Part shown: piece by piece, positions 24,448 through 35,857 of the stretch
Layout of the letters: every line of letters starts with the position of its first letter
How positions within the stretch are numbered: position 1 is the first letter of the stretch
NCBI GenBank assembly: GCA_018340375.1
Contig: JAFFJZ010000013.1
Coordinates: 1,893,501 to 1,957,500, forward strand
Origin: Gonatopus flavifemur
Lineage: Eukaryota; Arthropoda; Insecta; Hymenoptera; Dryinidae
Length of the DNA: 64,000 nt
Direction of reading: 5' to 3'
The notes under the pieces: generated by a model
What the model was told of the DNA's origin: nothing
Database searches by the model: none
The model's input: the letters and a program-made list of their open reading frames with translations, nothing else
Translations under genes and position numbers: made by a program

Positions 24448-24711
24448 GAACTAGAGTTATGACCGTCTGAAAATTGGTCCAATTAGGACATGGAGAAAAT
24501 TTCGAACTCGTGTAAGTCTGAAAATGATGATAAAAGTTATGATTTACTTCTCTAGCTTGCCATTCTATAAGTTCCACAATCAATATATTCAGCGTTCATT
24601 GAGGCTCTTTTAATTTCAAAATCAGAAGTGAATTTTTTCGATAATACAAATAATTTCATATTACCTTGCCAACCGTGTTCCGGAAGACGTGATGCTTCAC
24701 AATATGACTAT
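24448..24711. other. Non-coding spacer
   Basis: AT-rich; nothing recognised between the mariner and the next MITE. Confidence 0.4.
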
Positions 24712-24941
24712 CACTGAAAAAAGTTCGGTACTTAACCTGCCATTTCAATGAGGCGTAGTATTTGTACATACAACTTGGTGCGGCTCGTCCACCAAATCCG
24801 GCGCAAGAGTTGCACGCAAGTACGTACAACTTCAGATACGTTCAACAACTGAGTCGAATTTGGCGTAGAGGCTGCACCAAATCTTAGGTACAAACGTTGC
24901 GCCTGATTGAAATGACAGATAAGCACCAAACTTTTCAGGCC
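24712..24941. repeat. Palindromic MITE, ~230 bp
   Basis: Left half CACTGAAAAAAGTTCGGT...CATTTCAATGAGGCG; the reverse complement of the right half is CCTGAAAAGTTTGGTGC...CATTTCAATCAGGCG. Internal 'tttggtgcagc/ggtgcggct' also pairs. Similar terminal CACTGAAAA to the MITE at 19684. No clear TSD. Confidence 0.6.
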
Positions 24942-25468
24942 ACAAAAAATTCTCGAAAAGTATGACATTCACTATTATATAAAAACTGGATTGATTTCGA
25001 TTATCGTTTGCAGATAATTGTTTGAAGAAACAAAGTTGGAGTCACCTATTATTCAAAAATTTGACATTTTATTTTCGAATTGGAAACCCCTCAATGAGAA
25101 CTGAATATAACCACATGGCACTCTAGTCGTGATGATTCCATCGTGGTATTCTTTAAGAGTGCCCGTATGCCAGTCAAGAATGAGCTCTTTATGAATTATA
25201 TACTAGTTATAGTATTAGAATTATATACTGAATACTAGTATTCAGAAGGAATTCCTGAAGAATTCTCCGAGATTCATTGTGCCCAAACAGCAACAGAACT
25301 TCAAGGTATATACGAAATAGAAATGTTCGTAGAATGTACGAATGAGATACGAAGAACATATAATGGAAGTTCATAGAATTTTTGGATGATTCTGTTTTAA
25401 ATGTACTTAGAACGTACATAGCCCATTCGAATTGCACGATATTCATTCAACCGACATTCGATTGCCTC
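24942..25468. other. Non-coding, nothing recognised
   Basis: AT-rich. Short 'atactagt' repeats around 25200-25240. No gene. Confidence 0.4.
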
Positions 25469-25476
25469 ATCTTCGT

Positions 25477-25921
25477 TAGGGTGGTCGTTGAGAATTAAAT
25501 TTCTTGAGGTGCCCCCTAAAAAGCTTCCTTTTGATGAGAAAACACTGGGAAAATTTTTTATAATTTTTTTACATCAAGACAACACGTGCCTCAAGCCATA
25601 ATAAAAATTAAAAGACAAGCTCAAACCACGAAGAATTTTAAACTTTTTCTAAAACTATAATTTGGAATTCATCACTGAGAATGATGATACTGGAGGTATT
25701 TCATTGTTAAAACTCTTCCAATCTTAAAATAATTTTCACAATACTCTTAACAAGAAGTTTCATGAAAAAACATGATTATACCCAAAAATTAACTTGAATC
25801 GTCTCGAGGCACGTGTTGTCTTGACTTGAAAAAATTATGAGAAATTTTCCCAGTGTTTTTTCATCAAAAGGAAGCTTTTTAGGGGGCGCTTCAAGAAATT
25901 TAATTTTTAACGACCACCCTA
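25477..25921. mobile_element. hAT-type MITE, 445 bp, 8-bp TSD
   Basis: Ends TAGGGTGGTCGTTGAGAATT and, reverse-complemented, TAGGGTGGTCGTTAAAAATT. Arms of about 120 bp also share 'cccagtgtttt' and 'gacaacacgtgcctc'. Flanked by ATCTTCGT at 25469-25476 and 25922-25929. The TAGGGTG end and 8-bp duplication are typical of hAT non-autonomous elements. No coding sequence. Confidence 0.88.
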
Positions 25922-26117
25922 ATCTTCGTATATTCGATTACATACGTTTGATGAATATGCATAGCACCTATGAAACAGTCTCAATGGAATGTGCATGGAA
26001 CATATTTTGAATATTAGAAGAAACTTCATAGTATATTCTGGTGCTACTTGGGTGGATTCTTTCGGAACTGACGTAACAAGAGTTCATTGGGAACCTGCTT
26101 GTGCTGTATGGGCAATA

Positions 26118-27565
26118 ATTGAGTACACCCATGCAAGAAATTTTGAAAATCTAAAAATAATGGGGGGTAGGGCTTAAAAAATCAATACGAGTCTCCGCTT
26201 ACGATTTTTTTTTTATAATTGATAGTTTCCGAGAAAAAAAATAAAAACTACCTATTTTTTCGCACTAAAATTAATTGTTTTTCAATCTTAAACTCGCCGT
26301 AACTCGGGCAATTCTCAACGTATCGAGATAAATCCTGCAGATTCTGATTCATGAGACTTCCCCGAAGACGACCGCGTTCGAAAAAATCGTGAAAGTTGAT
26401 GACAATTGATTAATTTTTTAATCCAAAGTGAAAACTATGTTTTCCATGCTTCGCACGAAAGAAGTGTGTCACGAAATATGAGCTACAAAGAACTTCCAGT
26501 GACAAAGTTGGTCGTTAGTGTGTGGACAAACTTTTTGGGAAGTTTCAGAACGATTCGACTATCAGTTTTCGAAATACAGCGAGTTTTCTATGAGCGCGCA
26601 TCGAAAATTGTTCATAATGTCGCGTCGTCCACTGGGTGAATATCAACGTCCGTAAGAAAGATTGCGTTCGTTCGATTTCTCAACGTAGGTTTATGTTTTT
26701 TGGGTCAGAGAATTCGAATATTTTTTTATGAAAATTTCACTTGTTTAAAAAGACTTCATGTACAAAGGAATTGCTTGAATGCGGAAGAACTTTGTTCAAG
26801 AGAATTTTTCTCAAAGTGCACAAAAACGTTATAAACCATGAAATTGTCTATAACAAGAGAATGAATAACAAATCTTGCAAATATAGTTCAATATTCGAAT
26901 TCTCTGACCCAAAAAACATAAACCTACGTTGAGAAATCGAACGAACGCAATCTTTCTTACGGACGTTGATATTCACCCAGTGGACGACGCGACATTATGA
27001 ACAATTTTGGATGCGCGCTCATAGAAAACTCGCTGTATTTCGAAAACTGATAGTCGAATCGATCTGAAACTTCCAAAAAAGTTTGTCCATACACTAACGA
27101 CCAACTTTGTCACTGGAAGTTCTTTGTAGCTCATATTTCGTGACACACTTCTTTCGTGCGAAGCATGGAAAACATAGTTTTCACTTTGGATTAAAAAATT
27201 AATCAATTGTCATCAACTTTCACGATTTTTTCGAACGCGGTCGTCTTCGGGGAAGTCTCACGAATCAGAATCTGCAAGATTTATCTCGACACGTTGAGAA
27301 TTGCCCGAGTTGCAGCGAGTTTAAGATCCAAAAACAATTAATTTTAGTGCGAAAAAATAGGTAGTTTTTATTTTTTTTCTCGGAAAATATCAATTATAAA
27401 AAAAAATCGTAAGCGGAGACTCGTATTGATTTTTCAAGCCCTACCTCCCAGTATTTTTTGATTTTCAGAATTCCGATTTTTTTTTCGACCCCTCTTGAGT
27501 CAACTTTCAGATTCCTTCTACACGCTTCCGAGCGGCTAACCGGTTCGTGCATGGGTGTACTCAAT
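26118..27565. mobile_element. 1.45-kb foldback element, TA-flanked
   Basis: Arms 26118-26730 and 26891-27565 are inverted copies around a ~160-bp loop. Ends ATTGAGTACACCCATGCA on both sides, flanked by TA (26116-26117, 27566-27567). The frames at 26406-26639 (plus) and 26973-27206 (minus) are mirror copies of one sequence and differ at only two residues (FLGSFRT / FFGSFRS), showing that the arms are very similar. I see no motif in that frame and do not call it a gene. TA flanks suggest a Tc1/mariner-type mobiliser. Confidence 0.8.
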
Positions 27566-27567
27566 TA

Positions 27568-28385
27568 TGATACGTAAAGAATTGGAAACTAGAGAAGAAT
27601 TCTAACTTCTAAGTTTGTACAAATTTCTGTTGTGCTTGAAAGACATCAAGTGATGAGCGCTCGAAAATTAGGGGATTTCTAAACCTCAAATTCTCAATCA
27701 TATCTTCGAAGGAAAAGCCTTGAGAAACGAACACCACATATAAGCATCAAATATTTTCCTACTAAGAAACGGAAAAAACCCTCTCCATTGAATCCTCAGA
27801 TTTGAATCTATAAACCACGTGGAATCACCTTTCTAATGGATTCATTAGAATTCTTCGGAAACTCTTCTTGAATGCCAGGACTTTATAAAGAACTCATTCT
27901 GAACCATCATAATGGGGACTCTGGAAAAATCCCATGATGAATTCATGAAGACTCCGTTACGACTACCCCTTAATCAGTGTGCTGTGTGAGTTGGATTTAT
28001 ATTCTGCTGAATGAGAAAACAGTATGATTGAAAAATTGTTATATCATGAATTAACCTGTTCACTTGAAGTGTACAGTATACTGTGCTGAGCTGAGACCTG
28101 GATTTTTTTTTCATAACTGTGAAACTATCATTTGCAATCTCATTATTCCTGCGTCAATAACAGCAGTTCTATGCGACCAGCCTAGCATATACTGCAGAAT
28201 ATATTTCTCATGCCTGAAAACATAACAAAACGGTGGAAACTGAAAAAAATTGGAAATTTTGTTAATCGCATTTTCGCAATCTGGACATCATTCTCAAGTT
28301 ACAGACAGTGGAAAATAGTATACTGTGCAACTAGAGAGTAAACACCTATGATCCCGTGTTGCGAATACTATATTCTCACTCGAAC
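27568..28385. other. Non-coding, nothing recognised
   Basis: AT-rich sequence with no supported gene or structured repeat. Confidence 0.4.
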
Positions 28386-28575
28386 GCAAAACGCTATTTC
28401 CTTCGTCTATGTCGAGAGAGCAAAATGCCACATTCTCTTCCTAGGACGGAGAAGAATCGTTCACTCTCTCTAGGGAGCAAAATGACTAGAGAGAGTGAAT
28501 GAATATTTCGCTTCCTAGAGAGAATGTGTTATTTTGCTTCATCGTCATAGACAAAGGAATAGTACATTATGCTAC
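28386..28575. repeat. Palindromic repeat (probable MITE)
   Basis: Inverted halves centred near 28478: 'atttccttcgtctatg' versus 'catagacaaaggaat', and 'ttcactctctctagggagc' versus 'ctagagagagtgaatg'. No TSD determined. Rich in the word ctctctaggg. Confidence 0.6.
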
Positions 28576-28643
28576 GAGGGAGGGAACTGAGTGAGTTTCA
28601 CCAAGGGTGATGTTTGTTGCCCGAGCAAAGCGAGGGCAAAAAT

Positions 28644-28770
28644 GGATGGGGGCCAAATCACTGAAAAGACAAATCAACGAAATCAGTGTTTGAAAAGAGA
28701 GAGTGTGACGTATCTCTCTTTTCAATCAACTTTTCGTTGATTTGGTTTTTCGTTAATTTGACCTTCATCC
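28644..28770. mobile_element. 127-bp MITE, same family as the 888-bp foldback
   Basis: Ends GGATGGGGGCCAAATCA and, reverse-complemented, GGATGAAGGTCAAATTAACG. Flanked by GCAAAAAT (28636-28643) and GCAGAAAT (28771-28778), an 8-bp duplication with one mismatch. Inner arms contain 'aaatcaacga' and 'ttttcgttgattt', as in the element at 17276-18163. Non-coding. Confidence 0.82.
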
Positions 28771-28778
28771 GCAGAAAT

Positions 28779-29923
28779 CACACGAGGTGGAAATCATTTG
28801 CTTCCGTACGTACGATACTTTTTTTCCCGATTCCGTTGAAATAGTGACCGTCTTCATATGTAGAATAAACTCGTTGCTATTTCTCAAGTGTTCATTACTC
28901 CCTGTATTCTCTTCCCAGGGAGTCATGGGAACGTACTGCGCAAGCGCATTCGACTGCGCACGCGCACTCATCATTGGCTAGTGTTTTGGCCTTCGCCATG
29001 CTGACATACGGAGAGAAATGAAATTTAAGAAATGACAGAAATTGATGAAATATAAGAGAATGCTTTACCTAAAAATTGGAGGCGAAAAGAGTAGCGGACT
29101 GTATAAGGAGATATTAATTGGAAAAGGTTGGGGTTTCTTCGACTCAGAAACGACACAGAGAAGTAAAGTTCAGCAAATATAATTCAAAGGGTTCATGAAA
29201 AACAAAATACAATGAAATTCAATCGATTCTTCACACAATAGTGAACGAGAACAATTTTCGAAACGAATCGTTTCTTATTTGAGTAAACTCCACTTAAGAG
29301 AATTAATGAGAATTTAAATAATGTCAATTCGGAATGAGAGAGCTCAATTGACAAAGAATGTCGAGAAGCGACAATTCGGTTTCGAAACTAGTTGCAATTA
29401 CTATATTATACAAAATGATGTTCTGGCCAGAATCATGAATATAAATCTTACGAGACCATGGCTTGTAATTCGTTGGCCGGCGGGAGAAGATGTCGTCAAC
29501 AATTTCCTCGTGTTGCCCAGCCCAGAGATGGAAACCCCAGCGATGAACGACGTGAGAGTGAGCCCAGCTCGATGATGAACATAGGAGAGTAGCGCACGTT
29601 GAGGAGAGATACTTTAAACTGTAATCGACTCACTTTGTTTCTAAGACTTAGGCGACCACGTTTTGACACGAAACGAGAAGAGATACGTGGTGATCGTCCA
29701 AACTGGAGAGACGAACTAACTTTTGGGAAGGGATTGACGAGAGTACCTTGTTCTTCCGCCCCCTCCTTTCTAATCATCCCCTGAGCGATGATTACTTATT
29801 TGTGGTATGAAAGGTTACATGATCATCGGCGCTTAACCAGCTAGGAAAGGTTGGGAATACGTAGTTTCGCTCCCGCACTACACGTATAAAATACAAGTAT
29901 TTCAGCGTAGTCGGGAAAACATA
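28779..29923. other. Unassigned, locally GC-richer stretch
   Basis: 28900-28980 is CpG-rich (ctgcgcaagcgcattcgac). 29420-29800 is GC-richer with 'gagagatac' and 'cgagaagagatacg' words. Frames on both strands overlap and lack motifs. Possible fragment of an unrecognised repeat or LTR; no gene called. Confidence 0.35.
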
Positions 29924-29931
29924 GTATTTCA

Positions 29932-30047
29932 GGGTGGGGGGCCGAATCAATGAAAGGACAAATCAACGAAACCATTGGTTGAAAAGGAAGAGATGTATGA
30001 TGTCTTATTCTTTCCAACCAACGGTTTCGTTGATTTGGCCCCCATCC
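29932..30047. mobile_element. 116-bp MITE, same family as the 888-bp foldback
   Basis: Ends GGGTGGGGGGCCGAATCA and, reverse-complemented, GGATGGGGGCCAAATCAACG. Flanked by identical GTATTTCA at 29924-29931 and 30048-30055. Inner arms 'cgaaaccattggttgaaa' and 'ttccaaccaacggtttcg' pair. The overlapping frames here are artefacts of the palindrome. Confidence 0.9.
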
Positions 30048-30055
30048 GTATTTCA

Positions 30056-32235
30056 CGCTCAGAGTGCGGGTGAAGACATTCTCAATGCATCTTCCAAGAA
30101 CTTGAATAAACGGATTAGAATACAATGAAATAGGAATCAGCTAGGATTGTTGGTAAAAAAGTATTGTTTGATCTCTTTCTCAATAAATCGCTATGAAATC
30201 CAATAAACTTGACATCTAAACTTGTTACGTGAGCCATCTTCAGATCTCCATTGGATATATTCTGGACGGGGAGATTTTCAACTGTCATACTAAACTACAA
30301 ACGTGTTCAATACAGGGCTGTGGAGTCGGTAGTCGGAGTGAAGGAGGCGTGAATTGTATGAGAGTCGGTGCGTATGAACGCACAGTATTAACACGGTTGT
30401 GAATGTTATACAGACCTTCATATCATGCCGACTTTGTGCCAGTTTCGATACCTTTGGGAGCGTCAGATTTGCCAGTACTGACAACTGTGACAGCAGTACT
30501 GAGCCATTTTCGGCCCGTGCTCCATTATCCTCATGGGTGATTCCATAATTGACCTCACATGAGTCTCAATGATCTCGATTGGGAAGTGAATTTTAGTTAT
30601 GAAAAACTTGTCCTCATTTCAAAACAAATTGTTCTCCAACAGAAACGAGGAAGGCATGTGCGAATTGATGGATAGCGTATTTTGACATGTATTCAATCGA
30701 AGTTCGAAGTGTAATCTTTCGGAATTGAATGCATAGAAATTTCTGTTAACATTGTGACGTGATATATTCTCACAAAAAAAATCGCGAGGTGGCACCGCGC
30801 ATCACTCTTGTCAGACTTAGTCGTGTCATTTGTGGACACCTTAGTTCGCTCAAGAGAACACAGCTGTCGCTCGCTCACATGAGAATCGGGAACACATTTC
30901 CCCTCCTCAACCAATCCTGACCTCCTCTAACCCCGTTCCTCTGATTTTCCGAGGTTTCCTGTTCCAAGGAAGCAGCGCCACCTACGCCACGAGCACGAGG
31001 AAGGATTGGTCCAGCACCAGGAAGCAACTCCAACACCATTCCAGTCTTTCTTCGACCAACAACCTATCAGAGGGCCAGGAACGACCCACGGGTATCGCCC
31101 TCTCCTGGTAATCCAGACTCCACAGGAAAAAAAGAGAGACAACCTACACCGCAACGCGCTACCTCATCCCTACCCTGGAAGTCTGGATGAAGATAGGAGG
31201 AAATCGGGATAGTCGCCCCGAAAGGAACCCCACGGTGCACCCCCACACTCACCCAACGATTATTCAGACGCCACCGTCACCAGAATCCGTAAGAAAATTC
31301 TAAAGGACGAGTCCTAACGGAAAGTCACCGACGGGGTTTCGTATCTTACTTTGCGAACTCACCCATCGGTGAAGAAGGAGGGAAGGCCATCTTGGCTTCA
31401 CTTCTCGTGTAACCAAGTCACGGCATGTGTGCACCGAGAGATTCTTGTTCACGGAAATTACGAATACGGTGAGTGTGAGGTGCCATCGGGGCCCGAGATC
31501 AACCTAATAACGTTGATTCGCATCCGCCAACGTCACTACGTCGGTGCGAGAGTGGCAGTATGGTGGAGTGTTGTGTTGTTTTCGTGGTGAGAAAGTTCTT
31601 TTTGTGCCCTCCTCCACGTGTCCCTGCATTTGATTTTTCCCTCTACCCTTTGTGTTCCAAACCCCAATGCACCCCCTTCGTTCGCTTTAGCCCTCTCTCG
31701 GACGAATTTTATGATTGCCGGTTCCCTGTAACCTCCCTCCCTTGATCAGTGTAAACGGCCTCGGCCATGTAGAATTCCCCCTCGCGGTCGTGCCCCCCCC
31801 CCCCTCGTGTTTTATACTCTCCCTATATGAACTTTATTTGACTGTATAACTCCCTTGTGCACGACAGAGTCGTGTGACTCATGTGAAGTTGACCAATTTC
31901 TATCCTATATATGGAAATTGAAATATAAACGTATACGTGGTGACACGTGTTGAACCCTATCTTCATATTTCTTATTTGGTTTTAAAATCAACCCACCCTC
32001 TCCCTGAGCTTTCCCTTATCCCTCAACCCCTTCAAGGTTATCGTGAGCATATTACTTGCTTCTTCTCAATATATTTCAGGTGCCGTCACTCTTTATAAAT
32101 ATCCACGACGGGGGTCGTGGAGGCGCTCAGATACTCTTGCGCCTTCATGTATGGGCAAAGGAAATACCCATCATAACATGGATATGATGAATGAGAGAAT
32201 TCTTCATAGATGTGATCAATGTTGCGAATAACCCA
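30056..32235. other. No recognised gene; GC-richer block 30780-31960
   Basis: 30056-30780 is ordinary AT-rich DNA. 30780-31960 is clearly GC-richer than the window, with proline-codon-rich frames on the plus strand (31006-31212), a C-homopolymer at 31794-31804, a TATA-like 'ctatatatgg' at 31910 and an A-rich 'gaaatataaac' at 31920. This could be an exon/UTR region, an LTR or a retroelement remnant, but I see no diagnostic motif or terminal repeat. 31961-32235 is unremarkable. Confidence 0.4.
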
Positions 32236-32257
32236 CCCGAGTAGCATCCGAACGTTG
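32236..32257. repeat. Left part of a MITE split by the Transib insertion
   Basis: Begins CCCGAGTAGCATCCGAAC. Joined across the Transib element to 37785-37873 it restores a ~107-bp palindromic MITE; the right end reverse-complemented reads CCCGAGTAGCATCAGAA. Both outer flanks carry CA. The last five bases (32253-32257, CGTTG) are the Transib target duplication. Confidence 0.75.
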
Positions 32258-32299
32258 CACAGTGGGGCCAAATGCCAAAAAGCTGGACAAAATTATAAG

Positions 32300-33120
32300 G
32301 GGCTCTCAAATTCGCTTGGGAAGCTTATGCGGTCACTGATTACGAATCCGTTGTCAGAATTTCAAAATTCAGAATGGCGGATCCAATATGGCGGACGAAA
32401 ATTTTAAAAATCATCGGATTCTCCTCAAATTGGGTACCCAACGGTTTTTGGGGTCGCTGATTACGGATCCGTTGTTCTCATTTCGAAATTCAAAATGGCG
32501 GATCCAATATGGTGGACGAAAATTGGAAGAAATCATCGGATTTTTTTCAAATTTGGTGATCAGGGGTTTTCGGGGTCGCTGATTACGAATCCGCTGTCTG
32601 AGTTCCCAAATTCAGGATGGCGAATCCAATATGGCGGACGAAAATTGAAGAAATTATCGGATTCTTTTCAAATTGGGTACCCAGGAATTTTTGGGGTCGC
32701 TGATTACAAATCCGTTGTCTGCATTTCGAAATTCTGAATGGCGGATCCAATATGGTAGAATAAAATCAAGAAGATCATCGGATTTTCTTCAAACTCGGCA
32801 TCCAGGAGTTTTTCGGGTCACCAATTACGAATCCGTTGTCAAAATTTTGAAATTCAGAATGGCGGATCCAATATGGTGGACAAAAATTGAGAAAATCATC
32901 GCATTTCCTTCAAACTCGGTACTCAGGGGTTTCTGTGGTCGCGGATTACGAATCCACGGTCTGAAATTCGAAATTCAGAATAACGGACCCAATATAGCGG
33001 ACGAAAATTGTAAAAATCATCGGATTCCCTTCAAACTCGGTACCCAGGGGTTTTCGGAATCGCTGATCACGAATCCGTTGTCAGAATTCCGAAATTCAGG
33101 ATGGCGGATGCCAAAAATCA
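32300..33120 (+). repeat. Transib left array: seven 121-bp tandem units
   Basis: Each unit runs 'ggggtcgctgattacgaatc', 'cgttgtc', 'gaaattcagaatggcggatc', 'caatatggcggacgaaaatt', 'atcatcggatt', 'ggtacccaggggttt'. The word atggcgg (or variant) starts at 32374, 32495, 32617, 32738, 32859, 32980 and 33101, a period of 121-122 bp. Translated frames through it are artefacts. The opposite strand carries GCCATATT and GCCATT-type words in each unit. Confidence 0.92.
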
Positions 33121-33355
33121 AAACTTCATTCATAACTTAATATTATACAAGAACTAAACGGCCAATTTTGTTGTTCCTATTATGATCATTATTATTATTA
33201 TTTCCAACATTGAATCATTATTAATATAATTATCGAATGATATTAACACATCAAATGTGTTAAATCGGAAGATATATACATTCACAATATATACAATAAT
33301 ATAAAAAACTGAAATCGTAATGGTTTTTACTTTTGCCACACTTTTTTCACTCAGA

Positions 33356-35857
33356 TCAGTCTTCTTCTTCTTCACTCTCAGAGGAAGATAATGAGAAAGT
33401 TACGTTGTCTTTATCAAGTATATCCGGAGTTTTGATCAGGCTCAACACGTCTCTAGGGAGAAACTTTAGTTTTTTCTTGGGCAACTGTCTTTTACTCGAT
33501 AACATTGGATCAGAACTCAAAAGGAACCATTTGAAAATGTCTTCATTCGTTTTTTCTCTACTGCATTTCCTGGAGTGATGCTCTCGGTACCTTTGGAAAT
33601 GAATGTTGTTAAGATATTTGAATATAATTATGTATTCATCAACACCGTTGAAGCTTTCGATCTCAACATGACAAGCAAAATCAAGGAAAAACAAAAAGCA
33701 GCTGCACTTTGGGGTCATCAGTATAAAGTTTTGAATAAATCCTCTAATTCATAAGTTTACTTGATTCTCAAAATTGTTTTCTAGTCTATGAATTTATGTT
33801 TCCAGAGGATGAACAATGTGGCTTATTAATAAAAAAGAGTATATGAATATTCATAATTCCCCGAATTCCTTACCAGAATAAAACAATCTTCGCGAACATA
33901 TATTCTCGTGGTTACCATAAATATATAGTTTGCCTAGTAGTCAAAAACGTATTGTGCAATGTATCAAACTGATTGCAGTACTTGAGAAGTCAAATTTTTC
34001 CCTTCAAAGTGTCGAGTCCACTGTGACAAATATAGACTATTATTAAGTGATATACATCATTTTCACCTTTTAAAATCTTTGTTACGAGCCTCTTGTGCTT
34101 CCTCAGTCAATTGGCCTATAGGTAGAAGAGCAGATGCAATGATTTCAGATCCGTGGATCAAAAACTTGTGCATCGTAGGTGACATTGGGTACCACGGATA
34201 TTTTGTCGCGTAGTAGCGTGCCGTGTCTAAAGCGTAACTCCGAAACTTTTCAACGTCTATTTCATGGCCACTTGAAACGGCAGCTAATACTACATGAAGT
34301 CGTTGTATTAGGTTGACATCCACCCCTGTGATTTCGGCAGCAACTTCGGGTTGTGCGAAAAATCGCCTAGCGGTATTCCCATCATTTGAGTTCCCAAACC
34401 CTGGCTTAGGAACATCGACAATGAGGCCACATTTTTCTTTAAAACTTTTCTGTACAACCTTTTTGCGTTCTTCCACCAAAGCTTTATCTTGTTTTCGTGC
34501 TTGCCACTTCTGAATGGGTAGCTTAGAAGACAAATGCAGGAGGCCCTCAAAAAATCGTATCCAGCCGTGTAGACAAGACAAACCAAACTGGAGGTTTTCG
34601 GTTTTGACCGGCCTGGATACTATATCATCAATTTTGTTGAATTCCTTAGATGTGGCACCACATATATAGCACTTCTGGGTATAGGTTGTCTCAGTTATGG
34701 CATTGCATACCTTCCCGTCCACCATAGGAAAAATCATCTCATGTTTCACTGAAACATGTTTTTCATCAGTTCTGAAAGAAGTAGCCCTCAGATTTTCTAT
34801 TTCATTATCAACTCGTAGCTTCTCTGCAACCGAAACTCCAGTTGATTCTTTCACAAACTCTATTTTGATTGGCCTACAAAATCTGGTTGATAATGGCCTT
34901 GGATTCTGCCAAATTATTTTTGAATTGCAGTGTAGGCGGAGAGGCACAAGTGAAGTAATGAACACAGCGGAATCACTAGCTTCCGAACTTTGATATGCTT
35001 GTTTGTATGAGGAGTGGCCAGAGCTCCCATCAAACCCCCTTTTGGAAATAAGTACCAGGTTTTGTAACTCTTCATCAGATAGAGTTGACAAAACCGAATT
35101 CTGTAGCTTTAAAATACGTGTAGCTGTGTGATCAAGAAGTGCTTGTAGTTGCACAACAGCGCAGGTTTCTGTTATTTGAATAAATTCCTTGTCAGGGAAA
35201 CATGCGTTTGGCCAGTTGAATTTTTTTATAAGGTGGAAATTTCTGCGGATCAGCTTCACGCAATAAGCAGTACTGATGTTTTGAGAGCTCGGCATCTACT
35301 AGGAGAGCTAGAGCATCTTCATCATTCAACATCTTTGGCTCATTTCGCTTAAAAGTTTGATAACCTTTCATATACATTTTGGCAAGCTCAGGATCAGAAG
35401 ATGTAACATCCTTTACAATTTTTGCGGCTTCGATCTGTCCAGACGCTCTCAAACACATTTGTGTGGCGTAAGACAGCTCTGAGATAGGAGTATTTACTCT
35501 GATATTCTCCGTTTTCCTACGTTTCGTTCTTTCTGAACATTCGTTGAATTCAACAAGAGGTCTTCCCACTTGCGTGTGAACAGTTACAGAATGGGGATTC
35601 CTGAAAGTACAAAACACTACCTCTTGTTTTAACCATTCTTCATTATTTTTAAGAAATCGTTCTTCAGTCCTTTGAGAAGATTCCCATCTCTTTTTAAATA
35701 CACATTTGAAAGTAGATGAGAGGTTAGAGATCTCTGTAGTTTTGTTATCCGGACAACACGTTATCTCGATGATTTTTCCTTGAAGGAAAGTGAACTTTTC
35801 ATCCAACGTAGGTAGAGGACTGCTCCTTAAAATATTGTACATCTCTCTCCGAGTCAT
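33356..35857 (-). CDS. Transib transposase (RAG1-core-related), one apparent intron and one frameshift
   Basis: Cut-and-paste transposase related to the RAG1 catalytic core. Start ATG at 35857 (MTRREMYNIL). The N-terminal region includes KKRWESSQRTEERFLKNNE and VGRPLVEFNECSERTKRRK. A frameshift near 35205 (frame one reads LAKRMFP-stop, frame two NACFPDKEF) separates it from the core. Core: KRGFDGSSGHSSYKQ (first catalytic Asp), MVDGKVCNAITET (second Asp), zinc pair CYIC, FFAQPEVAAEITGVD, and TEEAQEARNKDFKR with the predicted catalytic Glu. An AG|GTGAAA donor at 34067/34066 and a ..CCAAAG|G acceptor at 33592/33591 define a 475-bp intron, after which RYREHHSRKCSREKTNEDIF continues in frame to an acidic tail (SSSESEEEED). 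Total about 674 residues, the usual Transib size. Only the frameshift breaks it; it could be a sequencing error, in which case the enzyme might be functional. Confidence 0.9.

Noticed and set aside
26406..27206. Near-identical 77-codon frames on opposite strands
   Set aside because: Explained by the inverted arms of the 26118-27565 foldback; no domain and no regulatory context.
32388..33140. Overlapping plus-strand frames up to 155 codons
   Set aside because: Translations of the 121-bp Transib array; the repeat period is not a multiple of three, so units fall in different frames.
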